Positions 11,980-23,958 are shown, numbered from the stretch's first letter. The stretch: DNA of 64,000 bases from Phoenix dactylifera (GCF_009389715.1 NC_052397.1:15944129-16008128), one strand, 5' to 3'. Made by a program: numbers and translations. Notes: generated from the sequence alone by a model not told the origin.

Positions 11980-13740
11980 AAATCCACTATCACACTATTT
12001 CACTTCAAATTCAAACCAATAATTCATCAACCCAAGATTTGTCATCTCAAGCTCATTAATCATAAAAGACTTAAATTCATCAATTTTTTTGTTATTCCGA
12101 ATATCATTCAAATCATCCACATGTAAACAAATAATCAAAATTTTTGTGCCTTCAAACTGATGTAGAGTGGGGACTCACTTTTACCACGTTGAAATCCGTT
12201 ATGAATAAAGTCTGCATCAATCCTATCATACCATGTGCTTGATGCTTGCTTTAGCTTATAAAGTGCTTTCTATCTTTTTTTAAGAGGAAAAGTGAATATA
12301 AATAAGAAAACCAAAGATTTTGAAGTGCTTACCTTTTTTTCCATCTTGTCCATGCTTCATACATGGGAATATCTTCTAAAGATGATGTGAGGCACATGTT
12401 CAAAAAATATAATCTGCTGTAGATGCTGCCTCGGCCCAAAATTTGTTATGAAGTCCTTTAGCTTTCAGTATATTTTTTTTGTCATCTTCACTGAACTCCT
12501 TGTTTTGCTCTCTACTACATCATTCTATTGAGATGAATAGCTGGTTGTCAATTGTCAGCATGTACTATTAGCTTCACAAAATTCTTCAAACTCATTAGAT
12601 ACAAATTCTCCTCTTTTATTGATTAAAAGAGTTTTAATCACATAGAAACTTTCATTCTCTACTAAGATTTTTAAATTTTCAAAACACATAAAATACTTTA
12701 GATTTTCTTCTGAAAAAATAAGCCCAAGTCATCCAACTGCAATCATCCACAAATAAAGCAAGTGAACCTTGAGCCCTCCAATTAATTTTCTTTAGAAAAG
12801 CATTCAATTAATGATGCTTCCTTAGCATACATCCATCACAAATCATATCATCATGTTAGATTAAAGGAAATCCTTCTACCATATCTTTTTGATGCAAGAG
12901 ATAATTGAGCCCTTTAAAACTAACATATCCACATATAAAGTGTCATAACTAATCATCTTCCAAAAATACTTTCATCACAATAAATGATGGGAAAGCATTA
13001 TTTTTAACCACAGAAACTTTAAGCAAAAGATGCTTTCTACTTATTTCTCATAAATAAGACACTTTGAATGTTCAAAAATAAGATAGCATCCTTCACTCAA
13101 AAATTGGCCTGCACTAGACAATTTTGAATCCAATCTAGGAACATAAAGCACATTATGAATTTCGTTAATATTAGAGATTTTTACAACAACTATGTCATTT
13201 TCTATATATCTCTCTCTCAAAGCCATCACCTATCTTCACAGAGCTCTTCACAGACTTGTGTAGATCAACAAATAGGTCTGATTCCCTATCATATGGTTGC
13301 CATAACCACTTTTTTCGTACCAAACACTGTTAGAATTTTCTTTCATAGCACTATAAGCAAAAGGTAAATTTTCAGATTTTTCTAACTCTTGTTTTCTTTC
13401 AATCAATTTAGCATACTGTTATTAACAAAACTTTTTAATATAGCCAAATCTCTAGCAATAATGGTACTGAATATTTTTTTTGGATTGAGCTCGATCATTA
13501 CCTTTCTAATTTCTTTGATTTTGACCATCTGACCCCTTCATCCCTCTTACTGGAGCCATCAGAATTGTCTCCACCTCTCCGTTCACAGCCACGACCATAT
13601 CTTCGGCCTTCGGAGTTTTGTTTGGACTGCTTATCTACATAACTTTTTTCTTTAAATTTGATAGATTCAATTTAGAACTATGGAAAGACTAGCTTAGGAA
13701 GAAATGAACAAAAGTTGAACTCTGGCTCTCATATTGCTAC
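11980..13740 (-). mobile_element. Decayed Ty1-Copia retrotransposon, minus strand
   Basis: Reading the minus strand from high to low coordinates gives broken pieces of a Copia polyprotein in the expected order. These are an Arg/Gly-rich gag tail (about 13540-13680), the protease/pre-integrase stretch with VLYVPRLDSKL and SAGQFLSEGCY (13041-13229), the integrase C-terminal part around a degraded NGVVERKNRT motif and NKFWAEA (about 12480-12800), and reverse transcriptase with YKLKQA and a HVDDL catalytic box (about 12050-12270). Stops and frameshifts interrupt every part. A degraded primer-binding site (CTCTCATATTGC, compare the complement of an initiator-Met site) lies near 13725. It is dead and much older than the intact element at 25614-30478. 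Confidence 0.75.
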
Positions 13741-14149
13741 ATAAAACATACTAACAGTGGAACCTTTCTAGAACTAAAATAATAAAATATTATAAAATAG
13801 GTAACTATTTATAGATGTTATCTTGGACTCTAATACTTGACACTATCTAGTTTTATAATTGGAACTCGAACTCAAGAAAGGCTTGGCAGCATGCTTGGAA
13901 TCAAAATCTACTACATCAGTGTTATGTTCAATGGAATCGAGGAAATTAGTTAATTGGGGGTTGAAAGGGAAGGGCCGAGGCCACCCAGAATCAAACCCCA
14001 ATCTTTTACTGAGAGGGTAAGAGATGTTACCATCCGAACTAGGGTTCGGACCTTATCAGAGGTTTTGGCTTCCAGAAAAGAACACCATCTTATATACTAT
14101 GGCCTTTCTTTTCCTTTCTGTTTCTTCTTCCAAAAAAATATACACTGTC

Positions 14150-16900
14150 ATGAATAATGATGTAATGAAAAACAACTCCCACAGATCATATGAGCAAATT
14201 CTTTTGACTAAGTAGTAGTCATTCTATAACGAGTAATGACATAACCAAGTACATTTCCTACTATTTCGCCATACATGCCTTAAATAAACAAAGTTAGATT
14301 CAAGTAATCATGATTTAAGATATTTTTGTTGGAGTCATACCTTATTTGAGCATAGCTCTTTTATTGTACCAGCCTCATCGAGTTGCAAGAGTTAGATAAT
14401 TTATAGTTGAATCATCACGTCTAAAAGAAAATTCTTATACTTTCTCGAAAGACATTGCAAAGAGACCAACATGAGATTCTAAGCAATCATGTTTAAGAAT
14501 TTTCTAGATCAGTTGTCTCTCATTTGAGCATTTCTCTTTTATCAAACCAACATCATGACTATGCTGCAAGTATTAGAGTAGTGACAACTGAATCATCACA
14601 TGCTTAAGGAAAAACAACTGTTGCTATTTTGCCATACATGTCTTAAAAAACATAGTTAGATTCTAAGTAGTCAAGTTTACTATTTTTTTTTATAAAGAGT
14701 CTTACCTCATTTAAGCATTGCTTTTTTTTTTTTTTGCTGCTATAACGGATGACTCATATACTTCTAGTATGAATACATCCAAAAAAAGTCAAAAAGTAAC
14801 AAGTCTCGGAGTGCTCTAGGCGGCTCCCTCTCACCAACTCAGAGAGCTCCCCTCGAGTGGTCAACTAAGCATTGCTTTTCTGTTGTACTAGCCTTGCCAT
14901 GTTGCATGCTCTAGAAGCAAAAAATAAGTCATCAGATGCCTAAAAAAAAGCTACTCTTACCTTCTCACATTCCTTGCCTCAAAAACAAAAATTAGATTCA
15001 ACATAATCACATTCAAGAATACTCTGGATGAGTTGTACCTTATCTGAACATTTCTCTTTTGTCATGCTAGCCTGATAATTTTGAGAGTATTAGAGATATG
15101 GCTACCAAGAATCAGCACGTCTAGAAAACAACTCCTATAACCTTGCTCTAAATGCCTAGAAAATTAAAATTAGATTCTGAGTAATCACATTTAAGATTAT
15201 GTTTGTAAGAGTTGTACCTAATTATTTGCGCAGCACCAGTCTGACTATGTTGTGAATGCTTGAGAAGTGATAGTTATATCATCACATGTCTGAAAAACAA
15301 ATCTTAGTATCTCAGAATACATAAAATATTAGCTTTAGAACCTAAGCAATCATATTAAGAGTTTTCTAAGAGTCATACCTTATTTGAGCATTCCTCTTCT
15401 ATCGTACCGGCCCGATGATGTTGCAAGCATCAGAGAAGTGAATGAAATCATCATGTGCCTGAAAACAACACCTACTATCTCCCTATATATGCTTGAAAAA
15501 CCAAAGTTAGCGGTTAAGTAACATCGCATTCGAGATTTTTTTTCCAAAAAAAACTTAAGTATTGCTCCTCTTTCATGCTAGCTTGATTTTGCTATGAGTG
15601 TTGGAACAGTGATGATCGAATCATCGCATGCTCAAAAATAACTCCTAATATCTCACTTTATATGCCTCAAAAACCCAAATTAGTTTCTAAGTAATCATAT
15701 TCAAGATTTTTCTGGAAGAGCCACAGCTTATTCGAGCATGGTTATTCTGCCATACCAACCTACTTGAGTATTGTTATTCTACTATGCCAACATGTTGTGA
15801 AAATTAGAGATGTGAAAGCATCATTACATGTCTCAAAAAGAAATCTTGGTATCTCACCACACATAAAATATGAATTCTATATAGAACCTACATAATCACA
15901 TTAAAACTTTTCTAAGAGATATATATCTTAGATTGCTCTTTGCAAGTGTTACAAAAGTGATAATGGAATCATCATATACCTAAAAGCAATCCCTACTATC
16001 TTACCATAAATGCCTGAAAAACCAAAGTTAGAGCTTAACTAATCATTTTTAAGATTTTCTTAGGAGACTTGTACCTTTTCGGAGCATTGACCCTCTTCAT
16101 ACTACCTGATTGTTGCAAGTGTTAGAGAAGTGACAATCGAATCATCACATGCTTGCGGAACAACTTCTAATATTGCACTATACATGCCTCAAAAACTAAA
16201 ATTACATTCTAAGCAATCATGTTTAAGATTTTTCTACAAGAACCATGCTTTATTTAATTGAGCATTGCTACTCTGTCATACCAACCTGTTGTGGATACTA
16301 GAGATGTGACAACCACCATCCGATGTCCAGATAACAACTCTCTGTATCTCACTAGATACAAAAATATTAACTTTATAGCCTGAGTAATCAGATTAAGATT
16401 TTTCTTCTTTTTTTGGAGATAGAGAGGGATTCATCCCTTATTTAAGCATTGCTCTTTTCTAATACCAACCTAACAATCTCTAGAGAAGTGACACTGGAAT
16501 CATCATATGCCTTAAAAAACCAACTCCTACTATCTTACCATACATGCCTGAAAAACCAAAGTTAGAGCTTCAGCAATCATATTGAGAATTTTCTCTTGGG
16601 AGAAAGTTGTACCTGACTAGTTACTGGAACATTGCTTCTCTCCTGTACAAAAATAATTGTGCTGGCTCTGCTGCAAGTGTTAGAGAGGTGACAATCAAAT
16701 CATCACATGCTTAAAAACAACTCCAAATATCTCACCATGCATACCTCAAAAACCAAAACTAAATTCTAAGCAATCTTATTTAAGATTTTGTAGGAAAATC
16801 ATCTTATTTGAGTATTATTATTCTATGATGCCAACCTGTTGTCCCTATTAGATAGGTCACAATTGAATCATCACATTTGGAACATCCTATAATCACATCA
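14150..16900. repeat. Satellite-like tandem array, about 175-bp monomers with trimeric higher-order structure
   Basis: A recurring box of the form GAATCATCACATG occurs near 14410, 14591, 14929, 15110, 15278, 15446, 15619, 15819, 15967, 16139, 16316, 16498, 16698 and 16866. Spacings are 148-200 bp, once a LINE insertion is removed from the third interval. Between boxes each unit has the same order of motifs: a CTCCTACTATCTCACC part, an AAAACCAAAGTTAGA part, TAAGCAATCAT, TTAAGATTTT, a TTATTTGAGCATTGCT part and TGTTGCAAGTGTTAGAGAAGTGAC. From 15278 onward the units fall into three kinds that repeat in order, giving a second period of about 500-560 bp. There is no coding potential. Monomer length is close to one nucleosome. 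Confidence 0.85.
14726..14865 (-). mobile_element. 5'-truncated LINE 3' end inserted in the satellite array
   Basis: The insert is flanked by a perfect 14-bp direct repeat, TAAGCATTGCTTTT, at 14712-14725 and 14866-14879, a target-site duplication. It begins with a T run on the plus strand, that is, a poly(A) tail on the minus strand. Its body (AACGGATGACTCATA, then CATCCAAAAAAAGTC, then GAGTGCTCTAGGCGGCT) resembles the 3' end of the LINE relic at 52607-52740, so both come from one family. Removing insert and duplication restores normal satellite spacing (338 to 184 bp). Confidence 0.8.
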
Positions 16901-17284
16901 CACCAGTACTGCTCTACTACTGTAGCTGCACCTATGAAAAGTTTATGCCCTGAAGACTGGATCTCTTTTACCAAAAAAAAAAAAAAAGAAGAAAGAGAGA
17001 GATAAGTTCTCAAAAGACCAATTTGCCAAAATATCCTTGTATTCCGATGTCTGAGATCTACAACATTTTTTTTCTTAAATCTTTTCTGAATAACCCCTGT
17101 GACCCTGTCTATTCCGTACAGAAAATACATCCAAAAGGCCACAGATTATTTTAACTACCCCGGAAGACACACCCAGGGACGCCTGTCGGATCCGGTGCTC
17201 CGCCGATGATATCTAATCCAATCCCGCCACGGAGACGGGCCGGGTCACATTAAAACGCTCAGGCGGTGCAGCCGGAACAAGTTT
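16901..17284. other. Non-coding DNA downstream of the proline-rich gene
   Basis: Contains an A15 run near 16973-16987 and GC-rich DNA after 17150, probably the 3' UTR of the minus-strand gene. A minus frame at 16804-17142 starts inside the satellite edge and has no recognised domain. Confidence 0.4.
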
Positions 17285-17767
17285 CTACAGGGATTCCGGG
17301 TGCTTCGCCGCCTCATCGGACGGCGGAGGCGGCATCTCCTTCACCGGAGGCGGCAGTGGCGGCGTCTCCTTCACCGGAGGAGGCGGAGGCGTCTCCTTCA
17401 TCGGGGGCTGCGGCGGCGCAATCTCCTCCACCGGCATCAGTGGCGGCGGCCTTTGGTCGAGCAGAAGCGGCGGCGGCGCAAGCTCCTCCGGCATCAGCAG
17501 CGGCAGCTCCTCGTGGCCGGCGGCCACGAAGTCCAGCATGTCGCGGCCTACCACGCCGGCGGCGGCTTCTGGCGGCTTCTGCGAGTAGCGGGCTATGATC
17601 GGAACGGTCCAGAGGACTAGGGCAGTGGACATCAGTAGGGGAGCGAAAAAGCCAAGGATGGTTAGGAAACTGGGGAGGATATGCAGTATGCCGACGGCGG
17701 CGGCGACGCCCAGGGCGGCGGTGAGGAGGTGGTACCGCCACTCATAAAGGGTTTCCGGGATGGCCAT
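17285..17767 (-). CDS. Small membrane protein with two hydrophobic helices and a proline-rich tail
   Basis: 160 residues in one exon, GC-rich and free of introns. Residues 11-32 and 34-57 are hydrophobic and probably form a membrane hairpin. From about residue 90 to the end the protein is a Pro-rich tail with repeated PPP..VKE(T/M) modules (three to four copies), ending in an acidic/polar terminus. A TA-rich TATA region lies about 75-85 nt upstream. Hairpin-plus-proline tails of this type occur in poorly studied plant proteins; I do not recognise a named family and assign no function. The high-GC overlapping frames on the plus strand are shadows of this gene. Confidence 0.65.
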   Translation of the reverse strand: MAIPETLYEWRYHLLTAALGVAAAVGILHILPSFLTILGFFAPLLMSTALVLWTVPIIARYSQKPPEAAAGVVGRDMLDFVAAGHEELPLLMPEELAPPPLLLDQRPPPLMPVEEIAPPQPPMKETPPPPPVKETPPLPPPVKEMPPPPSDEAAKHPESL

Positions 17768-17840
17768 TGGAGAAAAAGCCTCTTTTTTCAGCTAGCTCAC
17801 AAACCTAGGTTTAGGTTTGATGAAATGAAAGCGATAGGAG

Positions 17841-17851
17841 ATATATATATA
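17841..17851 (-). promoter_or_regulatory. Probable TATA region of the proline-rich gene
   Basis: TATATATATAT lies 74-84 nt upstream of the start codon at 17767 on the minus strand. It is the only TATA-like sequence near the start. Confidence 0.45.
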
Positions 17852-18270
17852 CAGAGATTTAATTTAATTTATTTACAGTCGCATTCAAAGAGATTCCGAG
17901 TGCTTGATGACAAGAATTTGTCCTGGTCTTAGCCTTTTTGGGGCTGGGGAGGGAGGGGCAGTGCTTCCTCTTCCTTGTGCAATGTTATTATTTTCAATAT
18001 ATAATATATATATTTCTTAAGTGTTTGAGTTTGCTGTTTATTTTTTTTTCCCAAAAGAGAATGCTTTCCAATATACCATTTGTGATCGTTTTGAGCAATG
18101 CTTTAATCCTCACAAATGTGATCCAAGAATGGTACTTCTTTGCTGGAAAAATAAGAAAACCTATTTGGAGGATAATGTTTTTCGTCACTGAACTAGTTGC
18201 AGCTGTGTATAGAAATTTTGTTTAATTTTTGTAAGCATCACAAAGAATTTTTGGTAAATTTTGCTTAGCT

Positions 18271-18880
18271 TTTCCATGCTTGATGTCGTGTCATGGGATC
18301 GTCCAATATAAACTAGGTAATGTACCATTTACAGAAAAATAATTTTATCGCCATCTTCACCCCATGCCTCCATGACTCTTCTATCGACTCCTTCCACTTG
18401 CTTAATTTTCATAATACTTCTAGGAGATTACATTTTCTTATTCCTATTTGAAAAGAATTTTTTTAATAGAAAACCTATTGTTCTCCATCTTCAAGCAGCC
18501 AAAATAAAAATATTTTATTTTTAAAATTTTATTATTGTAAAAAGATTGGAAATGGTTATGCATAAAATTGTATGTAATTTTTTGGAGGGCGGCAAACGTT
18601 GTCCAACATAATGTTTGGAAGCTAGGAAGGCGCACATTGTTTTCTATGCTTGATGGCACACCATGTGATCATCTAATGCAAAGATAGCTATGTACTATTG
18701 ATATAAATAAAATATTTTTCTTTTCAATTGGGCAACCAAAACAATTTGTTTCATGCATCTTCATCTTACTCTGGTAGCTTTCCTTCTACCCTCTCCTTCC
18801 CCATATGCAAGCTCCACAAAGTTCTAGAAACGACCATCTTCGTAATTCTACTTGGAAAGAAATTACTCTTCTTTTTTTTT
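18271..18880. repeat. Diverged tandem duplication, period about 370 bp
   Basis: TTTCCATGCTTGATG at 18271 and TTTCTATGCTTGATG at 18641 begin two similar stretches. Shared features in the same order are an ATGTGATC-like box, a GTACCATT/GTACTATT box, an ATCTTCA box, a TTCTAG box and a final CTACTTGGAAAG-type/T-rich end. Copies differ at many sites. There is no coding potential. Confidence 0.6.
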
Positions 18881-19929
18881 TCTTTAAAGAGAAAAAAATA
18901 TTATGCCCTAAAAATTCATAATCCATGATTACAAAGTCACAAGGCTTGATTCTCCATGTTCTATTGCTGGCATTAAAAAGGTCTGGACGATAGTTTTCTG
19001 TTTTCTTGATGGAGGTAATTTCTTCTGCCTATCTATGAGAGAAAGAGAGGGAAGCATTCTCAATTTGTATTGAAATCTTCTCAATTTATTGTACCTTTTA
19101 ACTATATGCACTTCTTTTGTGAAGAACATGCAACAATTAAGACATTTATAGAATTTCTGAGATAATTTTTGCTACCCACTTATGATAACCAAACATATCC
19201 ATAAGCTTTTTTTTTTCTTTGGTTGGGGATGTTACCCTAGAAAACAGCAACATTACCTAGGGCATCAAAACATATCCCCAACTCCCAACCTAATGTTAAC
19301 TCGACTATTGTTGTCACAGTAGATGGCGATTTGGAACATTTCAATGCTACCTTATCTATTATTATTTAAGTTGAATGAAAATAATCAATAAATCATTTTT
19401 AATTTGAGAAAACAAGATCAGAAAATATCAGAAAATCCTATGAGTTAAGGTCTGGCTATCCTAGATTAGCAGTGAACAGCCCCATAAGCTCAAGCCTAGT
19501 CTCAGCATATCTAGAGTGAGTAGAGTTACTAACGCATTGCATGGTTATTCTTACATTCTAAAAACGTTTGTTTATTCTAGAGATATTCTATGGATCTGCT
19601 CTGTATCTGTTTTTTTTACCTCTAGTATTTTGTCCTTCGATTTGTATGGCAGTGCTGATGAAAAAAAAAAAGAAAAAAAGAAAAGGAAACAACAACAACA
19701 ACGTTTGTTTATCTCATCTTCTCCTAAACTGGCCGGGCAGTCCAACCCAACGGGCACGCATAAAGTATGAGACTGGATGGGCCACCGGATTCACCGGGTT
19801 ATCATAGTCCGACGAGATTGGCTGGCTACTTTGAGCCACGTGTTTCTTATTTACTGGCTGAAGCGTCGTGGAAGACACCGGAAAGCGCGAGCCGGCCGGG
19901 TCCATCTCGACTCCCTCCCCCTCTTCGCA
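18881..19929. other. Intergenic DNA upstream of the SEC61A pseudogene
   Basis: Mostly AT-rich, then GC-richer after about 19730 where the old SEC61A promoter should lie. A CACGTG box at 19837-19842 could be a relic of an ER-stress or G-box element (inference). No gene is seen. Confidence 0.4.
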
Positions 19930-20056
19930 TTCTCTCATTTCGAACCCTTTGAGGCCAAGGAAGTGGAGAGAGGGAAGAATTCGCTCTCGGTTCCGCTAAG
20001 GTTCTTCGCGGGATCCTCTCCTGCTATTCGATCTTCGGATCTAATCGTATCTGGAG
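19930..20056 (+). other. Probable 5' UTR exon of the SEC61A pseudogene
   Basis: The stretch is GC- and CT-rich and ends at a GGAG|GTATGA donor-like site. The next acceptor is the GCAG at 21241-21244, just before the SEC61A start codon. A non-coding first exon followed by an intron of 1.2 kb before the ATG is a common plant arrangement. The 5' limit is a guess. Confidence 0.4.
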
Positions 20057-22474
20057 GTATGACAGCCTTTTCCAAACAAAAAGTCGAATTTTGACGTTAA
20101 AAAAAGTTTTTTTTTTTTTTTTTGTGCATGGAATATTTTGATTGATTCTTCTTATATTTTATCTTAAATCCGCGGTCTGATAGCTTCGCGGGGTAGCCCT
20201 AGATCTGAATTGGTCCGGTTCTTGATTCCTCGTGGTTTTGTGGAAAAATGTGTTTCCCGTGCTTGTCTTCTGCTTGAGAAATCTTGCTGTTTCTCTTCTT
20301 CTTTCAATCAAATTTCTTCCTTTTGATTATATCTCTTCATCATGTAGTGTTGAGGTGCTTCTAGATCGGAATTATATGCCATCTTAATATGAAATAGATG
20401 AGTTTATGGAATGGGGTTCGTAGAAAGTTCAAGTTATACCAATGCAACATTGCAATTTTCGTTCTCGTAGGTACAAAACAATTTCAAACCATGAAATTCT
20501 GCTGAATGGAACTTTATTGCAGTTCATCGAGGGGTGAAGGATTGAATGGTACCCTTCTGGATCAGTTTTCATATCTGAAATTATCTGGATACACATGCAA
20601 ATTTTAGCATCCAACTAAATCTGTATTCATAGTTGGATCCATCAAAGAAAATAGGATAGGGACATTAGACAGATACCCAATATCTATGTAAACTTCCAAA
20701 TCCATTTTCAACCGTATGTGTTCTCATGCAACTCTTCTAAACTCCCAAATGAAAGAGGTTATAGCATCAACATATTTTCAAGTTAATTTTCTTTCCATAC
20801 GGGACATCTTTAATTTGGTGGATTGCATCCTTGACAGTCAACTTTTTAACTCAAAATGTGTATTTAAGCAAAATTATCGGGATCACTACAAGAGTCATGT
20901 AATTAAATAGATGCTGCTTTTTATTGGAAAGCTTGTATACTTTTTTCGGAAATAAGAAAACATAAAGTGAAACAATATTTTACCTGTAAAGTTCAACTAC
21001 CCAATTTATATCCGTATTGTTTATTTCTGGTTCATGTCTCCATCTGTTTAAAATAAATATAGACACAAATTACAGCATTCATTTAATATAGGTATCCGAA
21101 TTCATATCAAATGAAAAATGAGAATGTGGATTCTAATCTGTTTTAAGGCTAATTCCTCTACCCCTTGTTAAATGATGAATGCAAAATTTATCTAAATTCA
21201 AAGAGTGGTGAATTAAATAGTTGGCTACTCTGATCTGGAAGCAGGAAAATGACGGGAGGGTTCAGAGTGCTGCATCTTGTCAGACCATTTTTGGTGATTT
21301 TGCCCGAGGTACAGAATGCTGATCGGAGAATTCCATTTCGGGAGAAAGTGATCTACACTGTAATATCTCTTTTCATCTTTCTGGTCTGCAGTCAGCTGCC
21401 ACTTTATGGCATTCACTCAACAACAGGTGCCGACCCCTTCTACTGGATGCGTGTTATCCTTGCATCGAATAGGGGGACAGTTATGGAGCTGGGAATTACT
21501 CCTATTGTTACTTCAGGATTGGTGATGCAACTGTTGACAGGATCAAAGATTATTGAAGTTGACAACAGCGTAAGAGAGGATCGTGTTCTACTGTAAGTAC
21601 TGCTTGCTCAAACTGGAACACACACTTAATGATGCTGGGTTAACATCATTTGAGGAAGATTATTCACTATCCTCGAAAACTTTTTACTTGTATAAAAGAT
21701 GATGCCTTTGAAGAAAATTATTTACTATCCTGTGTAACTTTTTTCTTGTGTGAAGGTTGATGTCTTTCCATTTATTTTACATGCTTTTGCAATGAGGGAT
21801 GAATGTTGCTTGCATAGTATGTTTTCAATATTGCGGTATTCTGCTATCATGATCCTTTTCCCTTATGACAAAAAAACTGATAACTAATTTTTAATTTTTC
21901 TGCTCATGCTATGTAGACTGTAATGTGAGCTATATAGAGACATCCTGCATTTATGTACAAGGACGTATAATATGGAGTGTTAACACATGGACAACTTAAG
22001 TAATATGGCAAGCTGAAAGCTACACAAATACCAACTTTTCCTAGTATACCTATATAAACATGAGATGTGCTGCTCTTCAATTATGAAAATGTCATTGAAT
22101 CTCATATTAGTATCCGGATTCATTTTTGAATAGTTGATGGTCATATGAGATGGCTTGATAAATACTTTCTTATCATGTTATTGTTTTTATGGAAGTTTAT
22201 CAACATATATGAATAAAATTATGTTTATGCAAGCTTCAGGTTCAAAGAATATTTGGTGTATAGTTGAGGAATCATGATTTGACCTTATGGAAATCAAGTA
22301 TTTGTATTCGATGTTTTACTTCCAGTCCTTTACATGTGTTGCTGAAGAGGTGGTAAAACAACTCTATTGTAGAAGAATATGTTATTAAGATTATGTATTG
22401 ACAAGTTAGTGTGGATTATTGCATCTTATATTCAGATCTTTGAGGAAGGACGGGCACAAGGCTTATACAAAGGC

Positions 22475-22652
22475 AAGGTTTTAAGTACCATGGGACAGGG
22501 CTGTCTTGATTTTTCCATGGATTGGGAAGTCTTGTATAATAATAATAAAGATGGGAGATATCCCATACCATCTCAAATCCATTTCCCAACTCGTCTTGTC
22601 TCAAACTCGGGATGGTGGGATGCCCCGCCATGCCACTGTTACTTAAAACCTT
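22475..22652. mobile_element. MITE-like element in SEC61A intron
   Basis: AAGGTTTTAAGTA at 22475-22487 is the reverse complement of TACTTAAAACCTT at 22640-22652. The 178-bp interior is rich in short inverted words (CCATGGG, GGATGGTGGG/CCCGCC). No clear target duplication was found. It lies in the intron between SEC61A exons 1 and 2 (coding). Confidence 0.5.
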
Positions 22653-23878
22653 GTATAAATGTGATGTTCATTAGATAACAAGAGGGAACATAGATGATGT
22701 GGTCATCGCTTTGATTCCCATTAGGATTAGACCAGCAATCTGGCATGTTGTTTGGTGGAGATATGCTGTTCCATGTCTTTTCACCATTAATTGTCCTACC
22801 TTTGCTTGAAAAGGGACCTAAAATACAGGAGACCGAGATTAGCCACGAATGCATGCCTTCTGCATTCATTATTGTGTAAAGGGTTGTTAAATTTACTCTA
22901 GAGCAATAAATGTCTTCCTCCTCCCCAAAGGATGGTATTTATATATTGTCGTTTTCACAGAAATGGCGCACGGAAATTACTGGGCATCTTAATCGCCGTT
23001 GGTGAGGCAGTTGCATATGTTCTCTCTGGGATGTATGGCAGTGTCAGTCAACTTGGTGCAGGAAATGCTATACTCATAATCCTACAACTTTGCTTTGCTG
23101 GCATCATTGTCATTTGCTTAGATGACTTCTTCAGAAAGGATATGGTCTTGGATCTGGTATTTCTTTATTTATAGCAACCAACATCTGGTGAGTTAATTGC
23201 TTTTTCTATCTCTATTTTTTGCCTTAAATTAATACACAAGCTTAGATGTTGATAAACCAATTCACATTGTCTTTGTAGTGAAAACATTATCTGGAAGGCA
23301 TTCAGCCCCACTACTATTAACAGTGGAAGAGGTGCTGAATTTGAAGGTGCTGTTATTGCTTTGTTCCATTTATTGATAACTTGAACAGACAAGGTCCGAT
23401 CTCTTCATGAGGCTTTCTACCGTCAGAATCTTCCAAATGTGACAAACCTGCTTGCTACAGTTTTGGTCTTTCTTATTGTAAGCTTTTTCCAAGGTTTTCG
23501 TGTTGTTCTACCTGTGAGATCGAAGAATGCCCGGGTCCAACAGGGCTCCTACCCTATCAAGCTATTTTACACCTCTAACATGCCCATCATCTTACAATCG
23601 GCACTTGTTTCCAATCTTTACTTCATTTCCCAGGTATGAGATATGGCACTTTCAAATTTTCTTTACCTCCAAAAGGTTTTAACTCTTTTCACTGCAGTTG
23701 CTGTACAGGAGGTACAGTGGAATTTTTTTTGTAAATCTGCTGGGAAAGTGGCAGCAATCAGAATATTCAGGAGGTCAATCCATCCCTGTAGGTGGTCTTG
23801 CTTACTACGTGACAGCACCATCAAGGTGATTATGCAGTTTGTCTATTATTCCAGTGTTATTTCTGTTCATGTTGGTGT

Positions 23879-23958
23879 ACCGACCTAAGCTCTTGTTTGA
23901 TTAGGTCTTGTTAGCTTTACCGACCTAAGCTCTTGTTTGATTAGGTCTTGTTAGCTTA
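23879..23958. repeat. Perfect 40-bp tandem duplication in SEC61A intron
   Basis: Two adjacent copies of a 40-bp unit beginning ACCGACCTAAGCTC (23879 and 23919) show no difference up to 23957. It lies in the intron after exon 23698-23825. The identity points to a recent slippage or an assembly duplication. Confidence 0.9.

Noticed and set aside
13960-14060. Possible tRNA (GGTTCGGACC like a B box)
   Set aside because: No A box or cloverleaf arms could be built around it.
16804-17142. 112-codon minus frame
   Set aside because: It begins in unique DNA and ends inside the satellite; homopolymer-coded FFFF and KKK runs indicate a chance frame.
17266-17741. Ala/Pro- and Arg-rich frames over the proline-rich gene
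   Set aside because: Shadow frames of a GC-rich coding sequence; only the minus frame from 17767 has membrane helices, a TATA region and sensible composition.
22932-23174. 80-codon frame as a separate gene
   Set aside because: It is SEC61A exon 22961-23187 continued in the wrong phase after the missing base.
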